DNA of 64,000 nucleotides, taken from positions 8,263,501-8,327,500 of the forward strand of contig JAFEKX020000001.1 in assembly GCA_016893485.2 (NCBI GenBank). Reading direction: 5' to 3'. This DNA is from Streptomyces sp. P3. Lineage in GTDB: Bacteria; Actinomycetota; Actinomycetes; Streptomycetales; Streptomycetaceae. The notes beneath the pieces are model-generated. The model saw only the letters and a program-made list of their open reading frames with translations, had not been told where the DNA came from and did not search any database. Position numbers and translations under genes: made by a program. Shown in pieces: positions 48,302 to 58,088 of the stretch. Numbering within the stretch: the first letter of the stretch is position 1; every line of letters starts with the position of its first letter.

Positions 48302-51127
48302 TCTGTCGCGGCCCATCCGTTCCGCCACCCCACCCACGGCCGAATCCACCGAGCCACCCCCTCACCTTCACCTTCGACGGCGCCGAATACCAGGGCTACA
48401 AGGGCGACACCTCGCCTCCGCCCTCCTCGCCAACGGCATCATCCAAACCGGCACCAGCATCAAACTCGGCCGCCCCGGGGCATCTTCACGGCAGGCGTAG
48501 AAGAACCCAACGCCCTTGTCCAGATCGAAGCCCCCTTCCCCGAACCGATGCTCCCCGCCACCACGGTCGAGCTCTACGACGGCCTCGCAGCCACCAGCCT
48601 CCCCGGCCAGGGCCGCCTGGCCACCGCCCCGGACCCCGCCCGCTACGACGCGATGCACGCCCACTGCGACCTCTTGGTCGTGGGCGCAGGCCCGGCAGGC
48701 CTCGCAGCAGCATCCGCCGCAGCCCACGCCGGAGCCCGCGTCATCCTCGCCGACGACCGCCCGGAACTGGGCGGCAGCCTGCTGGACACAGCCGAACTCC
48801 GCGACTGGGCAAGCGAGGTGAAGGAGCGGCTGACCACCGCCCCCGACGTCCGCGTCCTGCGCCGCACCACCGTCTTCGGCCACTACGACGACAACCACCT
48901 CCTGGCAGTAGAACGCCGCACCAACCACCTCGGCGCCGCAGCCCCCACCCACCTCTCCCGCGAACGCGTCTGGCGCATCCGAGCCCGCCGGGTGATCCTC
49001 GCAACAGGCGCCCACGAACGCTCACTTGCCTTCCCGGACAACGACCGCCCCGGCGTGATGCTCGCCGCCTCGGCCCGCGCGTACCTCAACCGCTACGGCG
49101 TCCTCCCCGGCCGCAACGCCGTCGTCTTCACGACCAACGACAGCGCGTACGCGGCCGCGTTGGACCTGGCGGCGGCAGGCGTGGAGATCGCGGCGATCGT
49201 GGACACCCGCCCGTCGGCGCCGGGGAGTGGGCGAGCCGAGCCCGAGAGGCGGGCATAGAGGTACTGCCCGGACACGCGGTCGCAGGCACCGAGGGCTTCC
49301 CGCGCCTGACCGCCGTAACGGTCGCCCCGTACGGCGAACCCACGGGCACGACACGGCAGTTCACCGCCGACCTCCTCCTGGTCTCCGGCGGCTGGAACCC
49401 CGTCGCCCACCTCTTCAGCCAGGCGGGCGGCACCTCCGCTACGACGACACCCTCGGCTCCTTCGTCCCCGACACCTGCCGCCAGCTGGTCGAGGTCGCGG
49501 GCAGCGCGAACGGCGTCTTGGACCTCCCCGGAGTCCTCGCGCAGGGCGCGGCCGCAGGCGCCCGAGCGATCGGGGCGGAGGGCTACACCGCCGTAACGCC
49601 TTCCCCGCCCGAAGTGCCCGCGGTACCCCGGACCCCCGCCATGCAGGTTTTCCTCGTCCCCGGCACCACCGACGCCCCCGCTTCGTGGACCTCCAACGAG
49701 ACGTCACCGTCGCCGACTTGACCCGCGCCACCGGAGCGGGACTCGACTCGGTCGAACACACCAAGCGCTACACGACGGCCGGCACGGCCAACGACCAGGG
49801 CAAGACATCAGGAGTCCTGGCGAGCGGCGTGGTCGCCGAACTCCTGGGCGTGGACGTGTCGTTGCTCGGCACGACCACCTTCCGCCCGCCGTACGCACCC
49901 GTCTCCTTCGCCGCCCTCGCCGGCCGCGACCGGGGCGCGCTGCACGACCCGGTCCGTACGACCGCGCTGCACGACTGGCACGTCATGCAGGGCGCGCTGT
50001 TCGAGAACGTCGGCCAGTGGAAGCGGCCGTGGTACTACCCGCGCGACGGCGAGGACATGGAGACCGCCGTCCTGCGCGAGTGCGCGGCGGCCCGCGAGTC
50101 CGTCGCCTTCATGGACGGCTCCACCCTCGGCAAGATCGACGTACAGGGCCCGGACGCACCCGTTTTCCTGGACCGGCTCTACACCAACATGATGAGCAAC
50201 GTGAAGGTGGGCATGGTGCGTTACGGCGTCATGTGCCGCCCGGACGGCATGGTCTTCGACGACGGCACGGCCATCCGGCTCGCCCCGGACCGCTACCTGG
50301 TCACCACGACCACGGGCAACGCCGCCGCCGTACTCGACTGGATGGAGGAGTGGCACCAGACCGAGTGGCCCGAACTCCGCGTCCACTGCGCCTCGGTGAC
50401 CGAACAGTGGGCCACCGTCGCCCTGGTCGGACCCCGCTCCCGCGAGGTGCTCGGCTCGCTCGCACCCCAACTCGCCGTGAGCAACGACGACTTCCCGTTC
50501 ATGGCGTGGCGGGACACGACCGTCGCCGGTATCGAGGCCAGGGTGTGCCGGATCAGCTTCTCCGGTGAACTCGCCTACGAGATCAACGTGTCACCGTGGG
50601 AGGCCCTCGCCCTGTGGGAGGCGCTGTACGAGGCCGGTGCCCCCTTCGGCATCACCCCGTACGGCACCGAGACCATGCACGTCCTGCGCGCCGAGAAGGG
50701 CTACCTGATCATCGGCCAGGACACCGACGGCACCGTGACTCCCCAGGATCTGGGCATGAGTTGGGCGGTCTCGAAGAAGAAGCCCGACTTCATCGGGAAA
50801 CGGTCCTACGCCCGCGCCGACGCCGTACGCCCCGACCGCAAACACCTCGTCGGCCTGCTCCCCGAGGACCCCGCCGCGTTCCTCCCCGAGGGCACCCAGC
50901 TCATCGCCGACAGCGTGCTCCCTGCCCCGCCCGTCCCGATGCTCGGCCACGTCACCTCCAGCTACCGCAGCGCCGCCCTCGGCCGCACCTTCGCCCTCGC
51001 CCTGATCAAGGGCGGCCGTGACCGCATCGGCGAACGCCTCTACGCCCCCGTGGGCGACCAGTTGATCCCGGTCACCGTCGCAAGCCCCGTCCTCTACGAC
51101 CCCGAGGGAGCCCGCCGCGATGGCTGA
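48302..51127 (+). CDS. soxA: Sarcosine oxidase subunit alpha, multiply frameshifted; no canonical start codon visible
   Basis: SoxA similarity begins at HPFRHPTHGRIHRATP (48314). No ATG, GTG or TTG lies between the repeat and this point, so the start cannot be placed. Domains in order: N-terminal ferredoxin-like SoxA segment (LTFTFDGAEYQGYKGDT, TGTSIKLGRPRGIFTAG), NAD-binding CDLLVVGAGPAGLAAASAAA, and a folate-binding GcvT half (VAFMDGSTLGKIDVQGPDAP, ISFSGELAYEINVSPWEAL, LRAEKGYLIIGQDTDGTVTP). One-base losses near 48355-48362, 48410-48414, 48475-48479, 49223-49227, 49434-49438 and 49680-49684. About 940 residues. It binds NAD and THF and turns the sarcosine methyl into methylene-THF. It overlaps the soxG start by eight bases. 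Confidence 0.8.
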
Positions 51128-51727
51128 CACCGCCCTTTCCGTGCCGCGCCGCAGCCCCTCGCGGGCGCCGCCGACCGGCTGGCGGCCATGACCCGCGCCT
51201 CCGGCGGCGCGGTACGGCTGGCCGAACTCCCTTCCTGGCCCAGGTGAACGTCCGCCTCGACGCGAAGAGCGCGGTGGCGGACGCCGTTGGACTCGCGCTC
51301 GGGCCGGCGCTGCCCCTGGAGCCCAACACCGTCGTACGGGCGGGGAGTCGACCGTCTTGTGGCTCGGTCCCGACGAGTGGCTCGTGGTGGGGCGCCGGAC
51401 ACCCAGCGGGACCTGGAGCAGCGGATCCGCGCGGCGGCCGGTGACGAGCACGTCTCCGTCACCGACGTCTCGGCCCAGCGCACCACCCTCCTCGTCTCCG
51501 GCGCCCGGGCCCGCGACCTGCTGGCCCACGGCTGTCCGCTGGACCTGCACCCACGGGCCTTCGGCCCCGGCCGCTGCGCCCAGACCATGCTGGCCCGCGC
51601 CCAGGTCGTCCTGGTCGCACAGGACGAACCCGGCGGCGGATTCTGGGTGTTGGTCCGCTCGTCCTTCGCCGGGTACCTGACGGACTGGCTGCTGGACGCG
51701 GCCGCCGAGTACGCCGCGGAGGTCTGA
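51120..51727 (+). CDS. soxG: Sarcosine oxidase subunit gamma, multiply frameshifted
   Basis: ATG 51120 (MADTALSVPRRSP) overlaps the soxA end. Pieced together: ADRLAAMTRASGGAVRLAEL, QVNVRLDAKSAVADAVGLAL, VLWLGPDEWLVVG, EHVSVTDVSAQRTTLLVSG and a C-terminus ending YLTDWLLDAAAEYAAEV. Four single-base losses are needed (about 51160, 51232-51236, 51341-51345 and 51392-51396). About 203 residues, normal for SoxG, whose fold resembles GcvT. It completes the four-subunit enzyme. A terminator-like hairpin follows. Confidence 0.8.
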
Positions 51728-51758
51728 CAGGCGCCGTACGCCTGAACAAGTGCTGTGC

Positions 51759-51796
51759 CGAAGGCCGTTCACCCGTCACCGGGAGAGCGGCCTTCG
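51759..51796 (+). terminator. Hairpin terminator after the sarcosine oxidase operon
   Basis: CGAAGGCCG (51759-51767) pairs with CGGCCTTCG (51788-51796), 32 bases after the soxG stop. Loop 20 bases, no T run. Confidence 0.55.
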
Positions 51797-51995
51797 CGCT
51801 GCGTTCCAGCCGTCGGCGCAAGCTAACGTTGCGGCCCGTGTCGGCTCCGGGCCTGGTCAGCGTCGTCGGGTAGGGAGAAGCGAACCTTTCGACAAAATCG
51901 TCAACAATTAAGTCGACGCTATTGCCTGCACGTTATGGGAGAGCTACGTTCCTGGCGCACGGAACCCGAACCGGCGATCGAACGGAGTACCCAGC

Positions 51996-53775
51996 ATGCC
52001 CAAGCTGTTCAGATGGTGTCGGTGGAACTCGGCCACTTTCATAGCCACCCTGGCCGCAGCCATCGCGCTGGTGACCGGTGCGAGCGTGGCGCTGGCCAAC
52101 AGCGCGGTCGGCACCGCGCGGGCCGCCAACTCCGGCTCGGCGAACGCCGTTTCGGCCAGCACCACCACCTCGGGCATCGCACCGGCCATGTCCTGCCCCG
52201 GCATCACCCAACTCGACCTGGCCAGCTCCGTCCCCGGCGTGCCGTTCGAGATCGGCTCGGCCACCGAGATCGCCGCGAGCGCCAACACCCTTGGCGACTG
52301 GGCCGCTTAGACGTCAAGGGCGTCATCGCGCCCCAACTCCACTTCGAGATCAAGCTCCCCGAGACCGGCTGGCAGGCCAACTACCTCCAGGTCGGCTGCG
52401 GCGGCCTGTGCGGCAACACCAGCGTCAACAACGCCCCCGCCTCGGCCGGCTGCGTCCCGCTGACCACCGGCGCGTTCGCCGTCGCCTCCAGCGACGAGGG
52501 CCACTACCAGGGCGGCGGCCTCTTCTCCACCGACCCGACCCTGCGCGCCGACTTCGGCTATAAGTCCGACCACGAACTGCTCCAGGCCGCGAAGGCCGTC
52601 ATCCAGCAGTACTACGGCCAGGCCGCCACCCACTCCTACTTCGACGGCTGCTCCCAGGGCGGCCACCAGGCCCTCACCGAGGCCCAGCGCTACCCGACCG
52701 ACTTCGACGGCATCATCGCCGGCGCCCCGGCCAACAACTTCACCGCGCTGAACACCTTCTCGCACGCCTGGACCGCCCAGTCCGTCTACCTGAGCGGCGG
52801 CCCGGCGACCATCACCAACGCCGACCTAGCCGACCTCCACAAGGCCGTGCTCAAGGGCTGCGGCGCCCCCGCCGACGGCATCATCGCCGACCCGCTGAGT
52901 TGCACCTGGGACCCCGGCACCATCCAGTGCGGGACCGGCCAGACCTCGACGTCCGTCACGTACTGCCTGACCCCCGACCAGGTCACCACCCTGCGCCGCA
53001 TCTACGCCGGCCCGACCGACGAGCACGGCCAACTCCTCTACCCGGGCCACCAGTTGCGCGGCTCCGAGCTGAACTGGGCCGGGATCATCACCCGGCCACC
53101 GCTACCGGCGCCAGCGGTGACATCAGCTTCGTCCGGGAGACCCTGCGCTACCAGATCTTCGACAGCCCGCAGCCGACCCTGACGTACAAGGACATCACGT
53201 TCACGGCCGCGTACTACAAGAAGGTCATGGCGCTGGGCGAGGGCATGTACGACGCGACCGACCCCGACCTCACCGCGTTCAAGAAGGCCGGCGGCAAGCT
53301 GATCCTCTGGCACGGCCTGGGCGACCAGCACATCCCGTCGGTCGGAACGATGGCCTACTACAAGGCAGTCGAGAAGGCCGTGGGCGGCGAGGCGGCCACG
53401 ATGAGCTTCGCCCGGCTCTTCCTGCTCCCTGGCGTCGCGCACTGCGGCGGCGGCCAGGGCCCGGACACCTTCGACGCGCTGACCGCGATCACCGACTGGG
53501 TCACCAAGGGCACGGCCCCGGCCAACCTGACCACCAAGTCGGTTGACAGCAGCGGCAACACCACGGCGACCCGCCCGGTCTACCCCTTCCCGTACTACGC
53601 CAAGAACACCACGGGCGGCCCGGCCACCGAGGCGAGCAGTTACACCCCGGTCAAGTCCACCGCCGAGGCCAACCTCAGGCTGAACTGGCTCGGTTCCTTC
53701 CGCTCCGGCTACGAGACGGTCGGCAACTGGGCGGGCGGCAAGTGGATCGTCACCAAGGCCAAGAAGCGAGCGTGA
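51996..53775 (+). CDS. Secreted tannase/feruloyl esterase family protein, frameshifted; contains a TTA codon
   Basis: ATG 51996. A Sec signal peptide (SATFIATLAAAIALVTGASV, cleavage near ALA-N) opens a tannase-family alpha/beta hydrolase. The serine lies in YFDGCSQGGHQAL (G-x-S-x-G with the family Cys), the acid in LILWHGLGDQHIPS and the His in LLPGVAHCGGGQGP, giving the CS-D-HC motif in which a disulfide joins the Cys beside Ser and His. Single-base losses near 52301-52304 and 53093-53098. In the repaired frame codon 52307-52309 is TTA (bldA-dependent in Streptomyces). About 593 residues. Predicted to hydrolyse gallate, ferulate or similar plant esters outside the cell. Own promoter region upstream (51797-51995). 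Confidence 0.8.
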
Positions 53776-54028
53776 GTGAGTGAACTGACGTACAGCGCAG
53801 GCTGATCGAGCCGCACGGACCTGCACCCGGGACACCTGGCTCGACTGGGGCGGCGGTGGACAAGGCGGACGGCGGCTTCACCATGCGGTATGCCACGGTG
53901 GCGGTGAGTGTGACGCGGAACGAGGCCGGAGTCCTGTGACTGCGGTCGACGGCCGACCGTAGACACCATTTCGACGGCGCGCGGCGCATCCGCACGTCCG
54001 CGTCAACTCTTCTGCACCATCGAGTGGG
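53776..54028. other. Convergent intergenic region, nothing recognised
   Basis: These 253 bases separate the tannase-like gene from a convergent minus-strand gene. Small open frames have no family similarity I can see. A short CGAGCC/GGCTCG pair around 53808-53845 could be part of a weak terminator. Confidence 0.4.
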
Positions 54029-54565
54029 TCAGGACACACAACCCACGTGCGCCAGCGCCTGCTTGAGCAACACCCCGTGCCCGCCCGGCATTTCGCTGCG
54101 CAGCGCCTCCGAGGCCGCCTCCTGCGGGCTGAACCACACCAGGTCGAGAGCGTCCTGCCGGGGCCGGCAGTCACCGGTGACCGGCACGACGTAGGCGAGG
54201 GACACCGCGTGCTGGCGCGGGTCGTGGTACGGCGTGACGCCGTGCGTCGGGAAGTACTCGGCGACGGTGAACGGCTGGAGCGAGGTCGGGATCCGCGGCA
54301 GCGCGACCGGGCCGAGGTCCTTCTCCAGGTGCCGCAGGAGGGCGTCACGGACCCGCTCGTGGTGCAGGACGCGGCCGGAGACGAGGGTGCGGTTCACCGT
54401 GCCGTCCGGGCCGATGCGCAGCAGCAGGCCGATGCTGGTCACCTCGCCGCTGTCGTCGACGCGGACGGGCACCGCCTCCACGTAGAGGATCGGCATGCGG
54501 GCGCGTGCCTGTTCGAGGTCGTCGGCGGACAGCCAACCGGGCGTGGTATCGGTCATGTCAGACAT
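54029..54565 (-). CDS. DUF4916 / Nudix-like hydrolase family protein
   Basis: An intact 178-residue protein. ATG 54565 (MSDMTDTTPGWLSADDLEQA), with ATG 54553 as an alternative. The family core has MPILYVEAVPVRVDDSGEV, IGLLLRIGPDGTVNRTLVSG, FPTHGVTPYHDPRQHAVSLAY and LDLVWFSPQEA. The GxxGEN-type block is replaced by SGRVLHHERVRDALLRHLEKDLG, which keeps the helix but not the full Nudix box (Gx5Ex7REUxEExGU), so hydrolase activity is uncertain. Cytoplasmic. Common in Streptomyces with no assigned role. It is 15 bases upstream of the amidohydrolase stop but not clearly in an operon with it. Confidence 0.75.
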   Translation of the reverse strand: MSDMTDTTPGWLSADDLEQARARMPILYVEAVPVRVDDSGEVTSIGLLLRIGPDGTVNRTLVSGRVLHHERVRDALLRHLEKDLGPVALPRIPTSLQPFTVAEYFPTHGVTPYHDPRQHAVSLAYVVPVTGDCRPRQDALDLVWFSPQEAASEALRSEMPGGHGVLLKQALAHVGCVS

Positions 54566-54580
54566 TGCTTGATCATACTT

Positions 54581-55719
54581 TCAGTGTCCGTCGGAGAGCC
54601 GGTAGACCCGGCGGGCATTGTCGGCCCCGGCCCAGCGTGCCATTCGGAGCGCGTCGGGCAGGCCCAGTTCGTCGGCGTCCACCCGTTCCTGGAGAAGATC
54701 CCCAGTCCCCGGCGGAACGCCAGCGCTCCGAGCCCGTAGAACTCCGCCAGACCATAGGCGTCGGAGCTGTACAGCAGTTTGCGGAACGGTGTGATCTCCG
54801 ACGCCTCCGCCAGCACCGCCCGCGCCCGGACCGGTCCGACATGGTGCAGGGTGAGCCCCACGTCCAGGTACACGTTTTCGAAGACGGCCGCCAGGTAGCC
54901 GGCCTGACGCTGGTACGGCCAGCAGTGCAGGAGCAGCACCGGGATCGTCCCGGAGATCGCGTGCAGCCAGTCCGTCAGCAGGGCGGGGTCCGTGCGGTGC
55001 AGCCGGATGTCGTTGTCGCCGAAGCCCGTGTGCAGTTGGAGGGGAAGGCCGAGATCCACCGCGGTCCACAGCAACTCCCGTACCAGGACCGGGTCCTCGA
55101 GCCGCCCGCCGCGCGCCAGCCAGTCCCGCGCCGCCGTGGTCACCTCCGCCTCCGACGGCCTGGCCGGGTCGAGGTCGAACCCCGTCCGGTACGCGGCGAC
55201 CGACTTCACCGCCACCACCCCCGGCCGCCGCACCGCGTCCAGCACGGCCGCCCGGAACGCGTCCGCGTACCCGTCCGGCTCGACCCCGCGCGCGGCCACG
55301 GACTCCGCGACCGTCTCCAGCCGTACGACCTCATGGGCCACCGCGCCCGCGGCAGCCGCGAGTTCGGCGGGCGTCGTGATGCGGTGCGGGGCGAAGCCGG
55401 TGTCGACACAGAAGACGTTCGTGCGCGCGGCGGCCAGGAAACGCCGGTTGACCTCGTGCGGGCCCAACTCGGCGCGCCGGGCGAGGTATTCGTCGGCGGG
55501 GGCGTGCCGCTCCAGGTCCAGCAGCGGTGCGCAGTGACGGCGTACGGCGATCCCGACCGGGGTGTCGAACGGTGAGATACCGCTGCCGGGCCAGACGTCG
55601 CCCTCGGTGAGCAGCGACTCGAAGACCGGACGGTCCAGCGCGTCGGTGACCACTCCGTGGCAGTGGTGGTCCACCAACTCCAGCGCGGCGAGCGCCTCGT
55701 GGACCGGTCCAGTGCCCAT
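54581..55719 (-). CDS. Amidohydrolase-family protein (FluG N-domain-like), frameshifted near the end
   Basis: ATG 55719 (MGTGPVHEALAALELVDHHC). Metal ligands follow the TIM-barrel amidohydrolase pattern: VDHHCHG (HxH), LPLQLHTGFGDNDIRLH, VLLLHCWPYQRQAGY and LLYSSDAYGLAEFYGLG with the final Asp. A base lost near 54698-54703 breaks the frame; the true end reads ALRMARWAGADNARRVYRL. About 379 residues. It starts two bases after the glutamine synthetase-like gene ends, so the two are co-translated. In fungal FluG the same two domains are fused in one protein. The reaction is unknown; hydrolysis of a gamma-glutamyl or amide compound is a fair guess. Confidence 0.8.
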
Positions 55720-55721
55720 CG

Positions 55722-57125
55722 TCAGTACCTCCAGCGGTAGGCCGCCGCGATCCGCTCGTCGTCCAGCCCGGCCACGGCCGCGATCTCGCCCTGTCGTACG
55801 GCGATCACCGCGTCGGCCAGGACCGGTCCAAGCGCGGCCCGCAGCTGCGCGTCCTCGCGGAACTCCGCGACGGCCTCGGCGAGGGAGGTCGGCAGCCGTC
55901 GTACGCCACGGGCCGTCGCCTCCCGCGCGCCCAGGTGCGCGGGGTCTCCGGAGGTCTCCTCGGGCAGAACGGCCACGGTGGTCAGGCCGTCGAGGCCCGC
56001 GGCGATCAGGCAGCCGAGGGCGAGATAGGGGTTGGCGGCCAGGTCGACCGGCTTCACCTCCAGGTTCGCCGACTGGGCACGCAGGCCCGCGGTGCCGGTG
56101 ACGATCCGTACCGCGGCCTCGCGGGTCTCGCGGCCCCAGGCGGTGAACACCCCGGCCCACTGGGAGGGTTGGAGACGGAAGTAGCTCGCGGGGCTCGGCG
56201 CGGTGACGGCGGTGAGGGCCGGGAGGTGGGCGAGGACACCGGCCGCGAACGACTCCGCGTCGGCCGTCATGCCGTAGCGGCGGTCGCCCCCGGCGTGCAG
56301 GTTCGCACCGTCGCGCCAGGCGGAGAGGTGGATGTGGCCGCCGTTGCCGACGCCCTGGGCGAGGACGGCCGGGCTGAACGAGGCGCGCAGGCCGTGCCGT
56401 TGGGAGATCGCGCGGACGGTCTGCCGTACGAGGACACTGCGGTCGGCCGCCGCGACCGGGTCGAGGGCGCTCACCGACAGTTCGAACTGCCCGGCCGCGT
56501 ACTCGGGGTGGAACTGCTCCACGTCCACGCCCTGGGTCGCGAGGGCCGACAGCAACTCGGCGCCGTAGTCGCTCAGTTCGACCTGCCGGGTGGCGCTGTA
56601 CGCCGGGCCGGTGGTGGCGGGGACGAACGTGCCGTCGGGTGCCGAGTCGAGGCCGAGCGACCACTCGATCTCGATGCCCGCCCGGAAGGTGAGCCCGTGC
56701 TGCCGCTCCGCGTCGACGACCGTGCGGCGCAGGAAGGTGCGGCTGCAGCCCGGGTGGCGCTCGCCCTCCTGGGAGATGCGGTCCACCGGGGCCCAGGCCC
56801 AGCCGGGTTGGCCGGAGAGGACGGCCAGTTGGGTCAGGTCGGGGTAGAGGCGCAGGTCGCCGTCCGGGGAGCCGAGGACGTCGGTGCTGACGATGGAGTC
56901 GTCGGCGAGGAAGGTGTCGAACACCGGGGACATGCCGACACCCCAGGCTGCCGCCGAGGCGAGCTTCGCGGCCGGCACCGTCTTCACCCGGCCCACGCCC
57001 GCCGTGTCGACGTAGGCCAGGACGATTCCGTGCACACCGCGCCCGGTCAACTCGGCGGCCAGCGCGGTGGCGCGCTCGACCTCGCCGGGCCGGCCGCCGG
57101 GCAAAGGGTCGGCAAGAGTGGTCAT
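55722..57125 (-). CDS. Glutamine synthetase-family ligase (GlnA3/PuuA/FluG-like)
   Basis: An intact 467-residue protein from ATG 57125. The N-terminal beta-grasp has VHGIVLAYVDTAGVGRVKTV. The catalytic domain has GIEIEWSLGLDS (metal Glu), QFHPEYAAGQFELSVS, SFSPAVLAQGVGNGGHIHLS (the His-containing NGxHxH block) and GLRAQSANLEVKPVDLAAN. It lacks the adenylylation Tyr loop of GlnA and belongs with gamma-glutamyl ligases acting on amines. Products could be gamma-glutamyl polyamines or ethanolamides. The adjacent amidohydrolase suggests a paired make-and-hydrolyse or two-step degradation pathway. Confidence 0.85.
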   Translation of the reverse strand: MTTLADPLPGGRPGEVERATALAAELTGRGVHGIVLAYVDTAGVGRVKTVPAAKLASAAAWGVGMSPVFDTFLADDSIVSTDVLGSPDGDLRLYPDLTQLAVLSGQPGWAWAPVDRISQEGERHPGCSRTFLRRTVVDAERQHGLTFRAGIEIEWSLGLDSAPDGTFVPATTGPAYSATRQVELSDYGAELLSALATQGVDVEQFHPEYAAGQFELSVSALDPVAAADRSVLVRQTVRAISQRHGLRASFSPAVLAQGVGNGGHIHLSAWRDGANLHAGGDRRYGMTADAESFAAGVLAHLPALTAVTAPSPASYFRLQPSQWAGVFTAWGRETREAAVRIVTGTAGLRAQSANLEVKPVDLAANPYLALGCLIAAGLDGLTTVAVLPEETSGDPAHLGAREATARGVRRLPTSLAEAVAEFREDAQLRAALGPVLADAVIAVRQGEIAAVAGLDDERIAAAYRWRY

Positions 57126-57166
57126 GCGTCCTCCACGATCGCGTCCCGCACGCTCGGCGGCTCCGG

Positions 57167-57992
57167 TCAGGGTTTCACGGCCACCGCGCCGAACTGCGGT
57201 ACCACGGCCGGGGAGTCGGTGTCCGGACGCCACCGCGAGCACGGCACAAGGCCCGGGTCGAGGAGGTCGAGGCCCTCGAAGAAGGCGGCGACGTCCCGCG
57301 GCTGCGGGCGGTGATCGGGGAGTGGCGTTCTCGTTCCAGAAGGCCATCGCCGGGACGTTGCCCTCGCCGCCGAGGTCCGCGTCGAAGGTCGGGTGCGTCA
57401 GCACGAGGTAACTGCCCGACGGGACAGCGGACATGACCTTCCGTACGACGTCCCTGGCGTCCTCGGTGTCGAGGATGAAGTTCAGGATGCCGAGCATCAT
57501 CACCGCGACGGGACGGTCGAAGTCCAGGGTGCTCGCGGCCCGTTGGACGATCGACTCCGGGTCGTGCACGTCCGCGTCGATGTAGTCGGTGACGCCCTCG
57601 CGGGTGCTCGTCAGCAGCGTGCGGGCGTGGATCAGCACCAGCGGGTCGTTGTCGACGTAGACGATCCGCGCGTCCGGTGCGACGCGTTGGGCTATCTCGT
57701 GCGTGTTGTCGACCGTCGGCAGGCCGGTGCCGATGTCGAGGAACTGCCGTACGCCGCGCTCGACGGCCAGGAAGCGCACCGCCCGGCCGAGGAAGTCCCG
57801 GTCCGCGCGCGCCACTTCACGGATGACGGGGAACAGTCCCGCGACGTGCTCGCCGACCTGCTGGTCGATCTCGTAGTTGTCCTTGCCGCCGATCCAGTAG
57901 TTCCAGACGCGCGCGTTGTGCGCCACACCGGTGTTGAGCCGGGTCGGTCCCTCTGCCGGGGTGTCGCTGTCACTCACGTCGTCGCTCCTCAT
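57167..57992 (-). CDS. SAM-dependent methyltransferase of the DUF574/Methyltransf_19 family, frameshifted
   Basis: ATG 57992 (MRSDDVSDSDTPAEGPTRLN). Family signature NTGVAHNARVWNYWIGGKDN is followed by VRQFLDIGTGLPTVDNTHEI (SAM motif I), RIVYVDNDPLVLIHARTLL, YIDADVHDPESIV and PVAVMMLGILNFILD. Single-base losses near 57325-57328 and 57300-57305; the repaired end reads LVPCSRWRPDTDSPAVVPQF and stops at 57167-57169. About 275 residues. This is a large actinobacterial family with many paralogues per genome and no established substrate. The misread frame runs into the glutamine synthetase-like gene, giving a false 780-residue fusion. Confidence 0.8.
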
Positions 57993-58088
57993 CGCCGTAC
58001 GGCCGTCAACTCCATTGTGCCGTCCGGTGATCACTCGGCCCAGGGATTCGCGACGATCGGGCACATGTTCTCCGGGAATCGCGAACGG

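Noticed and set aside
55722..58064. A 780-residue open frame joining the SAM methyltransferase to the glutamine synthetase-like gene
   Set aside because: Two base losses in the methyltransferase end shift it into the ligase frame. Repaired, it stops at 57167-57169 before the ligase start.
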